Shown piece by piece: positions 11,030-23,655 of a stretch of DNA of 64,000 bases. The stretch is from Toxonevra muliebris. Lineage: Eukaryota; Arthropoda; Insecta; Diptera; Pallopteridae. The stretch's first letter is position 1; each line of letters begins with the position of its first letter. The DNA lies in the NCBI GenBank assembly GCA_963691655.1, contig OY829326.1, positions 116,347,388-116,411,387 on the forward strand, in the 5' to 3' direction. A program made the position numbers and the translations under genes. The notes under the pieces were generated by a model. That model was given only the letters and a program-made list of their open reading frames with translations. It had not been told where the DNA came from and searched no databases.

Positions 11030-12284
11030 AAGAAAGAAGAGAAAAACGAAAAAAAATTTGATTGTGTTTAAAATTGATTGACTTGGTTGTTGGGGACAGT
11101 AGCGCGTAAGGTTATTTTTTTTTGGAAATTTGTTTTCTCTATTTCTTTTTCTTTAAATTTTGTTCTTTTTCATTCTTCATCCTCTGTTTGTGTGTTACGT
11201 AGTCAATTAATATGTAGTTGCCACTTTGATTCATTTTTTTTTATTGTTTCTACGTTCATCCCTAAATACCTAAACCCGCGACTAACTTACTATCGATATT
11301 TTCTAACGTAAATACTAATGTTATTATTTATACATGTTCATAATACTTATTATTTTTGAAATGCATCGATACAATCCTTGTTGAAGTTCTTTTTCTTTTT
11401 TATTGTATAACAGCCCATGGAGGGCCAGACTCTTTATTACCATCTATGAGGTGGTGGCCCATTGTTTTATCCAGAGCTAGAGCTGGAGCAACGAAAATTT
11501 AGCTGCTCCGATTCCTAATATTTTTAACTATTGTTGCTTCACATCATAGTTGAAAACAGTTAGAATTTCTACTATATTACAATTACAGACAGTTGAGTTT
11601 TTCCATTACCTGTCCATTACTGCAATGGAAATGGCAATGCCATTGCAATGAAACAAAAATGAAATAAATTCATTACACTTATTCAGTAGTAATGAAAATA
11701 GTAATACAAATATTCCATTATCGTTATGGTACGAGTAACCATGGACAAAATATTTCAATATTTTACATATTTACAAAGAAGCGAGAAGTGTACAACTTTA
11801 ACAACCAGGTGTGTCGGTTATTAATTCTGTGGTAAAAATGAAAAATAACCTAACTCGACTTAAGATAAAAAATATTTTAACATATATTTTTGATTATGAA
11901 TATTAAACTGGTGCGAGTGTTTAAAAAATTTTTAGGATTATATATCGTTTCAAGAATGTTCTTTAGTTTCAGCGTAGAGTCTTTTGAACAGAGTTCTTTT
12001 CACTGAAAATTGTTCACAATCTTAACTGGCTATATTGCTATGACAGCAGCTTTGAAAACGTTACAGTTGTTGTATCATATTTTTTGTAATCCAATGAACC
12101 ATGAGTTTCTGAAATCAGCTAAAACAGTTAATATCACTCGTTACCGTCAATAAATGGTAAATTTTAACCATGCGTTGACAGAAAAACGACCAGAATATAG
12201 TACACACGGATAAGTGATTTTGCAGCTCATCGACGCCCCATCACACAACGAAAGCTGGAACTCTTGCTCCAACAGCAGTACTGT
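11030..12284. other. Intronic or intergenic DNA, no gene seen
   Basis: Contains a short dyad-rich stretch at about 11600-11730 (CCATTACTGCAATGG and GCAATGCCATTGC), similar in style to the repeats at 4.8-5.1 and 30.0-30.15 kb. Probably lies in the first intron of the Gln-rich gene. Confidence 0.4.
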
Positions 12285-13007
12285 AAGGATGTAGTCTGGT
12301 GTTCCGGCCTAATTTTCAAGGTTATTTCGCGAATTTTTTATTATGAAAAAATTAAATGCAATTATTTTAATTTTTTTATGTTATTATTGACATCTTTAAC
12401 TGTTTTTTACGTTCAAAGTGGACACATAAAAAAATGGTGTGTGGCTGGCCCAAGTACTTACGGCACTTGAAGTCATCTGACAACAAAAAATTTAAATAGA
12501 ATATTGTTCTGTAGACTTGTCATTCTGGCAGGTAGTAGATTTGTATTAGTGGCTGTTCACACGGTAGAAAAAATAGGAAGTAAGAAAGAAATAGAAACTC
12601 CCCTGTCTTTTTCTAGCTACCTATTTTTTCTACCTCTCCTTTTCAGACAGTCATTCATGCTTGCACCTGTGTGAACAGCCACTTAAAAAAAAAAACAAAA
12701 TAGTCTGCCATTCTGAAACAAAAAAATTACAAAAATCGGCATAAAAAAAAAATAATGATTAAAAATAAACAATTCTACTACCTGCGAGAGCTATTGACGT
12801 GTGAAATACCGTATTAAAATATCAGCCCAATCGGCTCTATAGAATTTCTTTAAACCCCAACAGGCGCTATCGACTATGTGCTATTAGTTTGCTAATATTT
12901 TGAATTTTAGTCCCAAATTACAGTATACTCTCAATATATTTTACTTTCAAAATACATAATAAAAAAAAAATTGGATTTTTGAAACTCGAACACCATACTA
13001 CATCCTT
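12285..13007. mobile_element. Non-autonomous DNA element, TIR AAGGATGTAGTCTGGTG, copy 1
   Basis: The left end reads AAGGATGTAGTCTGGTGTTC and the right end is its inverse with one change (GAACACCATACTACATCCTT). A second copy in the opposite orientation lies at 56338-56971. The two share inner sequence such as AGAATTTCTT near the right end, CAGGTAGTAGA and TGTGTGGCTGG. No transposase is coded. The outer flanks are TAA on the left and AA on the right here, and TTAA-like at both ends of copy 2, so the target site was probably TTAA or TAA. A smaller MITE is nested inside at 12549-12682. Confidence 0.75.
12549..12682. mobile_element. 134 bp MITE with TTA target-site duplication
   Basis: The ends are GTGGCTGTTCACACGG and CCTGTGTGAACAGCCAC, a near-perfect inverted repeat of about 17 bp. 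TTA flanks both sides (12546-12548 and 12683-12685). A 3-bp TTA/TAA duplication is typical of PIF/Harbinger MITEs. It sits inside the larger element at 12285-13007 and so inserted later. Confidence 0.8.
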
Positions 13008-13077
13008 AACCCATTAAGGACTAGCAGGAACCAAAGTAGATAGATCAAGAAAGTAACCTGAAAAAAAATTGCTTTTA

Positions 13078-13346
13078 AGGTGATAGCAAGATTATAACCA
13101 TTTCACCTTGGCAAAAACAACATATCTTTGTTGTTGCGTCAGATACCATAAAATGTCAAAATCAGTCGTACAACAAAACAATATCAATACACCTTTATTG
13201 TTGCGGCCATAACGGCGGCATGCAGAAAATATAAAAATGAAAAAAAAAAAAAACGTAAACGAACAATCAAAAGTAAACAATGATTTTGACAGACTATGGT
13301 ATTGACCAAGAAGAAAGAAGAAGGATGAGTTGTTGAATAAGTTAAC
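13078..13346. repeat. MITE-like family with CAACAACAAAG core, longest copy
   Basis: It begins with AGGTGATAGCAAGATTA and TTTCACCTTGGC. It continues with the TTTGTTGTTGCG segment, ACCATAAAATGTCAAAA, TTGTTGCGGCCATAACGGCG, an A-run, and AACAATCAAAAGTAAACAAT, and ends near GAAGAAGGATGAGTTG. Inverse-orientation copies at 52375-52615 and 49573-49790 follow the same order. No protein is coded. Confidence 0.75.
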
Positions 13347-13631
13347 CTCAATGTAGAAGAGTTAACCATCAAAAACGCAAAATTAGAAAAAAATTATTCT
13401 ATTCTCTCTATTTTGTTGTTGCTTTTCCTCTATTGATAATCTCTACACTTATCGGCACAAACACGACTTAGTACACGTATATAACACATGAAAAGAAAGT
13501 TCAGTTATATGCAATCAAGCCGAGACTTCTATATCGAATCTCTCAATAAAGCACATGCGATAAAACTGCGAAAAGTCGTCTCTCTGCTTGATTGCATGCA
13601 GCCGATCTCCATATGACTTCTTTCGCTAAGG

Positions 13632-13775
13632 CTGTGGTTATATTGCGAGTATACTCGGCGAACACCATGAAACTGTTGTTGCACCGAACACAAAGAGAGA
13701 GTCTGTACTCACTCTCACACCGAACACGATATGCTCGGTGTATTCTACAGCACCAATATAACCAGGCGCTAAACA
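13632..13775. repeat. Short palindromic MITE-like element, TGGTTATATTG ends
   Basis: TGGTTATATTG near 13636 is mirrored by CAATATAACCA near 13760. Inside, further inverted pairs occur (TATACTCGGCGAACACC against GGTGTATTCTACAGC; CACCGAACAC against its variants). The whole block of about 140 bp can fold. No clear target duplication was found. Confidence 0.5.
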
Positions 13776-14779
13776 CGTAACAACAGCATATCTTCTTTTC
13801 TTATTAGTTTCGTATGAATGGTACAACACGATTTCCGTTGCGCAATTTTCGATTTACCCTCGCTAAAGAAGTTTCACTTCAAAAATGTTTCCACTCACTC
13901 AGCGGTTAAGGCGCGATTTACTTAGAATAGCAAAGTTTTTGACAATCTTTACACTGCACAAGTTGGATAAAAATAAACAGTACAACTTCGATTGTTGGGA
14001 AACCTTGATATTCTCAATTCTATAACACTGTGTGACAGTGATCTTGGACTTTAATGGAGACCTAGCACAAATTGTAGGTCTAGTTATGCTAAAAAAAATG
14101 GTATGGGAGAAATTTCCCAAAATCTCGTTTTATGGTCAAAAAAATGTTTTTGGGTAGGTTGATGTGTACAATCGCTCATAACTTTGCTAATTTTTATCCG
14201 ATTTAGAACATTTGTTTTTAGTTTGAAAGAAGAAAAAGAACGACTCCACCAGAAAATGGGTATCTTTGAAAAACGTTTCCAAGGGAAGAGCTCCATCAAC
14301 ACGCTCGCTGCTTACTGCTGGTAGTTGAAACAAAAGAAGCAAACAATTTTTTGTTTTTTGTCACATAGTGTAATTTATTATTTATAGTTATATGTGAACT
14401 TAATGTTTTTGTTACAAATATTTTAACTTTGGTTATCAATTAATTAGTTCATCAAATAAAAAATTGGCCTAAAATCTTCTGTATCTAAAAAGAGCTTTGA
14501 CAGTCGTCTAGTTGTTTAAAATGGCAAAATAATACTCTATTGAACCGGTTTCTATCAGTTTCTTTAATCGAGTTTATACTGTACTGCATACATATACATA
14601 AAATACATGACCATGTACATGATGTAGTGGCAATTTTTTAATTACGTTACTTATTAGGTAACATGATTTTCTTTCATTACAGCAATTAATCTGATATTTA
14701 TGTGTGTTGGCTGACTAAAAAAAATACAAAACATTAGCAAGTTTTGGTTCTTAACGAAAAAACAAAATCAAATAATATT

Positions 14780-15101
14780 TCGCGCGCTCTATTGGCAACA
14801 GCAGCGGCCGCAGCAGCAGCAGTAGGCACAGCTGAACAAAGTTAACGAAGAAGAATAGCGCGAGTGTTCACCGCGGTTGGGAACATAAACAAGAGTTCAT
14901 TGAACGCAGTGTCGCATTCGATAGGCAGGCCGCACTTGCTATTGTTCCGTAGCATTCGCCGCACCTATTCACATTTTCATAGCCCTTGATCATTATTACT
15001 GGGATTGTTATTATTGATAAACACACATCAGCAGTGAAAACATCATCGTTGAGATATTCATACAACAAAAGCGAAGACTAGAGTGATAAAAGCAGCAGCA
15101 G
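14780..15101 (+). promoter_or_regulatory. Probable 5' UTR exon or alternative promoter of the Gln-rich gene
   Basis: The block is GC-richer than its surroundings, carries CAG repeats (GCGGCCGCAGCAGCAGCAG) and has no long frame. It ends in a splice donor CAGCAG|GTATAC at about 15101. A matching acceptor, TTTCAAGTCCTTTAG at 15334-15345, lies 31 bp before the start codon. This gives a 244 bp intron. Inferred from splice signals and composition. Confidence 0.45.
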
Positions 15102-15376
15102 GTATACATAAACAATTTTAATATATTAGTTTTTTACTGTTTATACTCTTTTCCTTCTTTTTATTTCTTGAAGACCTTGGCCTAATTAATGTTAATCGAA
15201 TTGTATATTTGTAAAAAAAAATTATATATATTTTGGCATGCCCATTTTCTATAACTATCTGAACATAATATGAAAAAAAGTAGACCCGTCGAGTTTTTTT
15301 CCATTATCTTATTAAATTTTTAAAATTTTTTTCAAGTCCTTTAGATCCTGAATTTGAGGCTTTAATTTATGTTAAA

Positions 15377-18300
15377 ATGAGCTATAATCAGAAACCACCT
15401 GGATCTGGTGGCAGTGGGATGGGAGGTGGCGGACCTCCAAATGGGCCAAATAATACCCAGCAAGTTGCGAAAACGTTGGCGGGAATTCAGCAGCAAATGC
15501 AGAATTTAGTGCATGGGCCACAGACACCTCAAGCTGACCTTAATACTTTTCTGCAGCAGCAACGTATACAAAACATGCTGAAACAGCAGCAGCAACAACT
15601 TTTGCAGCAGCATTTCCAACAGATTCAACAGCAAAATTTTCAGCAGCAACAGCAGCAGAATAAAGAACGAGGTGGCGGCAGCGGCGGCGGTGGTAGTGGA
15701 AGCAGTACTAGCGGTGAACCATTGGCACTAACACGCACTCCTGCAGCAGCAGAGTTGCTTAATAAAACTTATCAGCAGCATCACCAGCAGCAGCCGAATG
15801 GAAGCTCGGCCTCTGCGAATCCGACATTGAATCAATTTCAACAACAATTGCAAGCAATATCGCCCAATATCATGCAGCAGTTACAAGCATTCCAATATCA
15901 AATGCAACAACATCAGCAACAACAGCAGCAGCATCCACAAGCTCAACAATCGCAGCATCAACAACAACAACAACAATCCCAAGCTCCATTGCCGGTGCCA
16001 CATCAGCAACAACAGCAATTGCATGGTCAAACACATCAGCAACAACAGAAAGCGCTGTCGACAGCCGCAGCAGCAGCAGCAGTACAACAATTCCAACAGA
16101 GCCTTCAGCAGCGATACCTTTCAGCGGCTGCCGCAGTGTCTACACAATCAACGGTACAGACGGCAAGCAGCAGTAGTAATAAGGTAAATACAACACCACC
16201 GCCGCCACCACCACCACCACTCGCCACAAATCAAATGAAACCGCCCACTTTGCCGCCGAACACGCAAATTATACCAGTAGCGGCGGCAGCAGTAGCAACT
16301 AACAGCGCTGTAGCCACTGCAGGCGGTTCATCCTCCTCCACTGCATCGCCATCTAAGAATACACCGACAGTTACAGCAAGTGTAGCTAGTGCTGTTTCAG
16401 GAAAACAAGTATCGCCTTCTATTTCGCTACTGCCTGCGAAGCAATCGAGCGCTGCACCCACACCAGCTACCGCTCATCAACAGAACAAATTTGGCGCTGG
16501 AAAAGTATCACCAGTTGTCAGCGCTATACCTCCACCATTCCCTTCTCACTTCCAGAAACCTTCAACTGCTGCTACATCGAGTAGCAGCACTACAGCTGTC
16601 ACTAGCTCATCAAAAATTAGCACAAGTGCAGATGCGACAGTGGCAACTGCTGCTACTTTGAAATCGCCACAAACAAATCCCGTACCACTCACAAAACAAC
16701 AGACGGGAGCAACACCAACAGCTGCGAGTACCAGTGGCACTACTGCAGCAGGCGGAAAATCAGCACAATCTGCAGCTACTACTGTAGCAACAACATCTAC
16801 TACTGCATCTGCAGCAAATCAATTGACTCCATCTAAGCAACAAACATCACCACAAAAGGCAGCCACAACGATTTTGCCATCGGCTGCGGCAAATCCTAGT
16901 AAAAATGCAAAATCTTTGCATATTGCTGATGCAGCAGGTTGTGGTGAAAAAAAATCAGAAGCGAGCAACAAATCCTCTACTGCTATTCCAGCAGAAAAAG
17001 CAGGAGGTTCTGTTGCAGCAAGCACAACAAGCATTTCAAATACTGATACAACTGACGTTTCAATGAAGAAAATAGCAGAAAATCTTGGAAAGGATGACAC
17101 TGTTATTACAATACCACCACTTCCTGGTAATTCAGCGACAAAATCTGCAAAACCAAAAGAAGCTACAGCAGGAAATCAAACAACAGCTGCCTCTGGTGGC
17201 AAATCCGATCTAAAATCGGACAAGAACTCTACATCTCAAGCTACGGCATCGGGATCTGCTTCTTCCAAACAAGATAAAACTACTAAACCGGAAGAGGCAA
17301 AAGAGAAAATATTAGCTAAAGTTGAAGAGAGCAAGGTATTTTCATTTCCATTTGCATTTGCATTTTAATTTATTTATTTTTTTTTTTAATTAAAGAACCT
17401 ACGTGTAATAAATAACTTGATCCTATTTTTTGTATTCCAGAGCAATAAAGCAAAAGTAGATGAAAAGAAGGAAAATAAAGAAGCTACAATTGATACAAAA
17501 GATGAAGTCAGCACAAATACTTCAGCTAATAAAGTCAATCCAAAACTAGACATAGCAGCTGAAGTTTCCAAGAAGTTACCCGATGAGAAGTTCCAAAGCA
17601 AAGTGAAAGTAAATACTGAAAAAGCTGTAGAGAACAAAGAAGCGCCCAAGGAAACTTCTAAGGAAGCCGAAGTAAAAGTAGAAAATGTTTCTGCACCTAC
17701 AGAAACAACTCATACCAAGTCACTAGATGCAAAAGCGGAAAATATAAATGTAGACCAAAAACCATTAGTAACTGGCGAAACTAAAACAAAGGCGGATGCT
17801 GTTGACTGTCAAAAAGATACAGTTACTTCAGAGACAGATAAAAAAATTTTGGAAAAACCACTGGAGACGCCAAAAGAAGAAAAAGCGAAAAATACAAAAA
17901 CCGAAAAGATTGAAACAAAGACATCAACGGTCTCTTCAACACCTAGTGAGTGTACTACAAAAACAACAGTAACCGCAGTCGTTGCAACAGCAAACAAAAC
18001 TAAAAATAAAGATGATTCCGAAGCAACTGGGCAGAGTAGCACAGAGACAACCATCCATACTCCCGCTACAAAACGACCGGGGCGTCAATCAAAATTAACG
18101 AAATCTGTCGAAAAGGCAACGCCTACTAATACAAAGAATGAGAAAGCCTCAACAAGCAACCGAGCATCACGCGAAGAAAAACGAAAGTCAAAAGTTGATG
18201 CCTCATCGGCAGGGGGTGGAGGTGGCGCTATCACAACATCCTCTTCTTCGCCAAGCACACCCAAAGAAGCCGCAAACTCCTCTAGCAGTGATCGCAAAAG

Positions 18301-19872
18301 CCAACGGCACCGTCTAAAGACCATTCTCTATCAGAGCCCGTTGCCCGAATTAGCATACATAACAAAACTCTCGGCCAGCGAAGCTTCCAACTCTCCGAAA
18401 CCCATGTCTGTAGAGGACAGGCTCATCGTATTTTATAAGAACGAATATATGGCAGTGCGCAATGCAGAGAGCACGTTCTATCTGTGCCAAACAATGCAGA
18501 ATGTATATCGCACATCGCCGCGCATCAGTATCCGGTGGTTATCGGAAGATGCCAAAGATTGTAGCATTTATATACCCGACTTTTACGATCATACGGATAT
18601 CGAGTGCGTCCTGACGACTGTGGAATTAAAGCGCGTTGACAAAGGTCATTTGCGTTTACCAAAAACGGAGCGATCACGCATTGAAAGTATACTCAAAAAG
18701 GCTATCGATGTTGAAAGGGGCATCGTGCCAAGGCCAGAATTAACCGAAGAGAATCCAGATGGGCGTAAGTATTTTTAGAGTATAATTTTGTTTTCGCTGT
18801 ATTTTTAAATTATTATAATTATTCCTTTAATTGTAGTTGATATTTCCCTGTACAAAGATGAATCTCAGATTGAAAAGAAATCATCTGGTGGCGGTGGGGG
18901 TGGTAGTGGTGGTATCGGCGGAGGCAGCTCCACGCCTTCATCTGTACGTAAAACTCGTCGTAGCGGCAATCCTGCTGCTGCCACATCAGCAACTACACCC
19001 CATACTGTGGGCAAAAGACGTAAACGTCATGCTGCTGACAATGATACGGCAGCTGGTACTGTTGCAAACAAGTCTACACTCAACAAAAAATCACGAAAAT
19101 CAGTTGCAAAACGTAAGAAAAAATCGAAGGGTTCAACTAGCGATGAAGACAACGACATGAGTTCAGATGATTCAGATCTAGATGTAGAATATAAGCCAAA
19201 TCAAAAGAAAACGACCAATTCATCATCGGCTTCGAAAAGTTCACCGCGTGCGCAAAGATCACCGTTGGCCAAAGCTAGAGCGGCATCACCGATAACGCCA
19301 ACAACGCCGCGAACAAAAATTGTGCCTCAAAAGGTAAGAGAACAAATGACAATACCAATACATATATATGTATTTATATCAAATTATTAACATATAATTT
19401 TTATTCTCATTTTAGAACGCATCTATAACCTTAACAACAAGTAGCCGTGGTGAAAGAGCCACAAAAAGAAAATCGGCTACAGAAGAATTTGCAACAATAC
19501 CTGCCAAAACAACACCTACTACCATAGCAAACACCTCGAAATCAATAAATTCAAAAAGCAAAGGTTAGCATATCATTAGATGCACTAAGGTCAACTATAT
19601 AACATTAATTTTGTTTTGCTTAAATATATATTATAGCCCAAGAAAATAATGCAAGCGACATAGCAAATGCTAATTCATCAATCAAAAAATTAACAACAAC
19701 AAACGATACTACAATTGTTCCCAGCAGCAGCAGCAGCACATCATCAGGCAACAATTCAACTAACTGCCCATCAACATCTGCAGCAGGAACGGCAGCAACC
19801 ATCGCCACTGCTTCGGCCACAAATAATGCAGGTGGTAGTGGTGGCAATAGACCAACAAGAAGTCGAAAGTAA
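15377..19872 (+). CDS. Gln/Ala/Ser-rich nuclear protein, 1387 residues, five coding exons
   Basis: Exons are 15377-17335, 17441-18764, 18837-19333, 19416-19563 and 19637-19872. All introns are 73-105 bp with GT-AG ends, the phases are 0, 1, 0 and 1, and the joined frame is open to a TAA. Residues 1-20 are Gly/Pro-rich. Residues 60-240 are Gln-rich (CAG/CAA, with Ala runs), with a Pro run near 274-283. A long Ala/Ser/Thr region follows to about 650, then a Lys/Glu-rich charged stretch (654-930). Residues about 977-1090 form the only compact part (VEDRLIVFYKNEYMAV, STFYLCQTMQNVYR, ISIRWLSEDAKDC, IYIPDFYDHTDIEC), beta-rich and Tudor/chromatin-reader-like in look. The C-terminus has basic nuclear-localisation-type runs (KRRKRH near 1154; KRKKKSK) and an acidic Ser patch (about 1196-1214). 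A nuclear or chromatin role is inferred. I do not recognise the gene. Confidence 0.88.
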
Positions 19873-21100
19873 AACATCATTAGATTTATAAGAATGATAA
19901 TGTTAAAGATACAAATAGATTCCCGTTCATTTCCCTTCATCCTTATACACGTAAAATGAAAACTTTTTCAACGTACATGCATAGCAACCCGTTGAGAAAT
20001 TATGAACACTATAGTTTAGGTTAGAAGTGGTGACGAATGTTCTCACATAGGCCTGAAAGGTCCATACTGTTACCACATCTCTCAAGGGCCAATGAAAACT
20101 TCAATGCAAAATGTTTTAATTGAGCCAAGTTAATACTAGTTAGGACATCGAGATAAGGAAATATGGCACAACCTAACGTTTTCAATCTAATCGTAGCTAA
20201 TTTTGGGTAATGAACACAAAATTTCCTCTAAATAAGTTGTCAGCACGATGAATTTTTGAAAAGTCAAGTGGAATATTAAAGAATACTTGGTTCTGAATAA
20301 ACAAAAAGGATAAACTTCCGGATTAAAGATACATTTTCATCATATTGCTGGGCAAATTCGCACAAAGTTGCCACCAGAACAGATTGTAAACTCCTATAAA
20401 ACCATTATATGAAATGTTACTCCGAAAAGCTTTGTAGTGTTCATATTTTTTCTACGCAGACCGTGCATGCTTACACACAGTGGTGGTCGGAATTAAGAGA
20501 TCAGTAAGGCTATTTTCCCATTGAAGGCGCAGCAACTACATACTGCAAAAAGACGGTTGGCAAAGATTTTCATTGTGAGAGGTATTGTGTCGAATTGCAG
20601 TTGTGTGTTGCCTTCAGTGAGAGAACGGCCGAACTGCATGTAAGCAAAAAACGAGAGGTAAATGTATAGTGCAAAACAGACAAAAATAGTAACCTTTTCT
20701 CACATGTGGAGTTTGAAAAAATTATTTTTAAAAACCCTTTTGTTTAGAAAAAATTTGTTGTTAAACATGAACCCGCAAAAAAAATTAAGGAAGCGTAAAA
20801 TTCATATTTGTTTTTGCTCTTCTTAAATCTTTTCCCTTTGCTATATTTTATATTTTCTCTTAAAAAAATGTTTTCTTGTGGGTAAAGTACAATGGTCTAA
20901 CGGGCTGAATGCTATAGAAAGCCTATGGGTTTCCAAATTTGATCTATTTTGAAATATCGTTGTAACAATATAAAATACATACGTTCATAAGTAAAATCAA
21001 AATTTATGAACGTTTTTGCTTACAAGCGGTTACTATTCTTTTAAATCATATCGCCACTGTATAAATTACACATCCGAAATCCACCACGAATAAGTGAAAT
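19873..21100 (+). other. 3' UTR and downstream region of the Gln-rich gene
   Basis: The first AATAAA after the stop is at 20296-20301. A SINE-like fragment starts at 20016. Between about 20462 and 20640 an imperfect inverted pair (GTGCATGCTTACA and CTGCATGTAAGC) frames 170 bp of higher GC content. No further coding is seen. Confidence 0.4.
20016..20100. repeat. Partial SINE-like fragment
   Basis: TTAGGTTAGAAGTGG, then CACATAGGCCTGAAAGGTCC and TTACCACAT follow the 3' part of the tRNA-derived SINE at 47019-47327 (TTAGGTTGG, GGCCTGAACGACCC, ATACCACAT). Only the tail part is present and it is diverged. Confidence 0.5.
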
Positions 21101-22014
21101 CGTTTTTTTTTTATAATTGTTTTATCTTATGTACGTATATTACTTTTGTTTAGTTTTTATGCCTTTAACAATATACAAGTTTTCTTGCATGTACATATAC
21201 TACGTATGTATATATATACATATACATAAATGAATGTATCGAAAGTTTTGAGCTATACTTTTCTGAAGAAAAAGAAACGGTTTTTGTTTTATTATAAAAT
21301 TAAAATTTGATTTGCTTATATGTTAAACTTTGTATTTTTGTAATGTAAAACCTTTTATTTTTATATGTGCATTAAATGTACTGATTGTAATGCAGCTTCT
21401 TTTACTTTTGTCAAAAAGAAAATAATATTATTACAATCAGTTGGAAGAACAAGTATCTATAACTATTTTTAAATAATATTTGAACATTACTTCAGTTGCG
21501 TAAACTCGACTAGTGTCATGTAAAGCAAAATTTATAAATACTTGGGCTTGTATGTTTGTTATACTTGTTGGGAGGAGTTGCTTTAGTAAACATTGCAATT
21601 TATTTATATATAATTTTTATAATTTTACAAATCGTTTTCTACGTTGTTTCAATTTCAATTTAAAATAAATATAATGAAAATAGCAAAGCAATTGTATAAG
21701 TTGAAAAAGAAAATCACACACACACACACACACACAAATATTATATCCAAGAACACATCATTACGTCATTAGAGTAAAGTAATAAAATACTTAAAAGTAA
21801 TTTTAAGTCAAACAAGAACAAAAATTTAAAAAAAAAAAGTGAAATAAAACACACATTAAAATATTTCATAATGATGAAGCAAATATTTAACTATGTATTA
21901 ATTTTGAACATATTCTGAAAACTTTAGTATATAGGAATGAACGTAGTTTTAAAAACAAGCAAATTATATTATTATTATTAATATAATATATGCATACATA
22001 TAAACATATATACA

Positions 22015-22056
<42 letters not shown>

Positions 22057-23655
22057 AAGAGACAACCCAACTTTCCATCCCTTCCATCCCTTCCCCCCAA
22101 TAATCACTTTGAAATAATCAGTCATACTCTCAAATTCGATTAAAATTCCGTAAAATCAATTTCGAATGAATTCGAATTACAGCACATGCTTGAGTGAATC
22201 CTCAACCTCCCTTCCTTCCTCGCTTCCTACTTTTCATACAGTAAATTCTCATGCACTTTTATTGTAGGAACAATAGAGCTTTGTTTATCAGTAGCAGCAG
22301 GTCACTCAATTGTAAACAGCAAACATTTTCAACTTTATCCCACGTAGCACATTAACATTAAACAATAATAAATATATACTTATTAATCTATAATTTAAAT
22401 ACATATATAAATAAACCTTAAACAAACGCGGACACATGACAAATGAAAACAAAAAACAGAAACAAAAATCTTTAAAATATAAAAACCTAAAGAAAGAGTA
22501 AAATTTTATTGAAAATGAAAACGTTTATTAACACATTCAGATTTATATTAAATAATGAAATAGAAATTGTTTATTCGAAGATAGTGGCGATGGTGGCACA
22601 TATTTAGCCCACAGAAAGAAAAAAAATTGTTTCATTAATTTAGGCTTTAGTAATAGAGAGAAATTAAATAATTAAACAAAAACAAAACCGAAATTTATAA
22701 ATTATAAATGTTATAATCACACAAAATATACAACAAAGCAAAACAAAAAGGATAAATATGTGTGTATGTATGTATGTATGTGCATGCAAATTACATATGT
22801 ATGCAAATATTGTCTAATTGTTTGTGTGTGTCTAATATGAATTTACTAAACAAAAAATAACAAAAAAAAAATGCAATCTAATAATGAGAAAAACAAAACA
22901 AAAATATTACAAGGACGTCGTGTAATCATAAACAAAAAAGAAGCAACAAGCTAAAAAAAAAGAAAAAGAAATTCGGCATTTTAATTTTTAATATACATAC
23001 ATACATACGTTTTCAAAAACTTATTATAATTATTATTAACTATGATTACCACTTTTATGAATGATTGAATGAAGTATCGGCAGCTTAATATTTATCACAC
23101 ACACAGAAAATTATCAACAACAAAAACAAGCAATCAAAACACAATGAAGATTGAAGAATTTTGTTTCTGTTGTTGTAACAGTGACGAAACGAGCTAAAAC
23201 AGAAAACAAAAACGATTCTTTAAAATTAAAAACCAACAAAACAAAAAATAGCCGAAATGGAATAAAATAAAAGAAAATTGCATTAAATTGAGATATTAAA
23301 TAAAGAGTAAAAAGAAAAAATAAATAAAATTATAATATGCATACAAAAAAAAATTTAATTAACTAATTAAGATTATGATAAGTAAATAATAAAAGAATAA
23401 AATTCATTTTGAAATTCAATAAAAATGCACAAAAATTTATTTTAATTTATACCTAAAATTGAGAAAAGAAATGAAAGCATTCTGAATTAGCAAGTGAAGC
23501 CATCTTCGTGACAGTCAAGCTTAATTCGATACAGATCCAGTTGAAGTTGTTGCTCCACCGCTGACCTTATACTGCTAGTGGACTATCTCATACAAATATT
23601 TATATGTACGTCATCATATATTAAATTTTTTCAATGATAAAAAGAGTTATAGAAA
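21101..23655. other. AT-rich intergenic DNA with microsatellites
   Basis: A (CA)n run lies at about 21716-21736, an (AT)n run at about 22018-22054, and TATG/ATAC tetranucleotide runs near 22763 and 22993. No frame here has real coding character. Confidence 0.6.

Noticed and set aside
15881..17100. Minus-strand and alternative plus-strand open frames across the Gln-rich gene
   Set aside because: They are shadows of CAG/GCA repeats (Leu, Cys or Ala runs) in the other frames of a well-supported exon.
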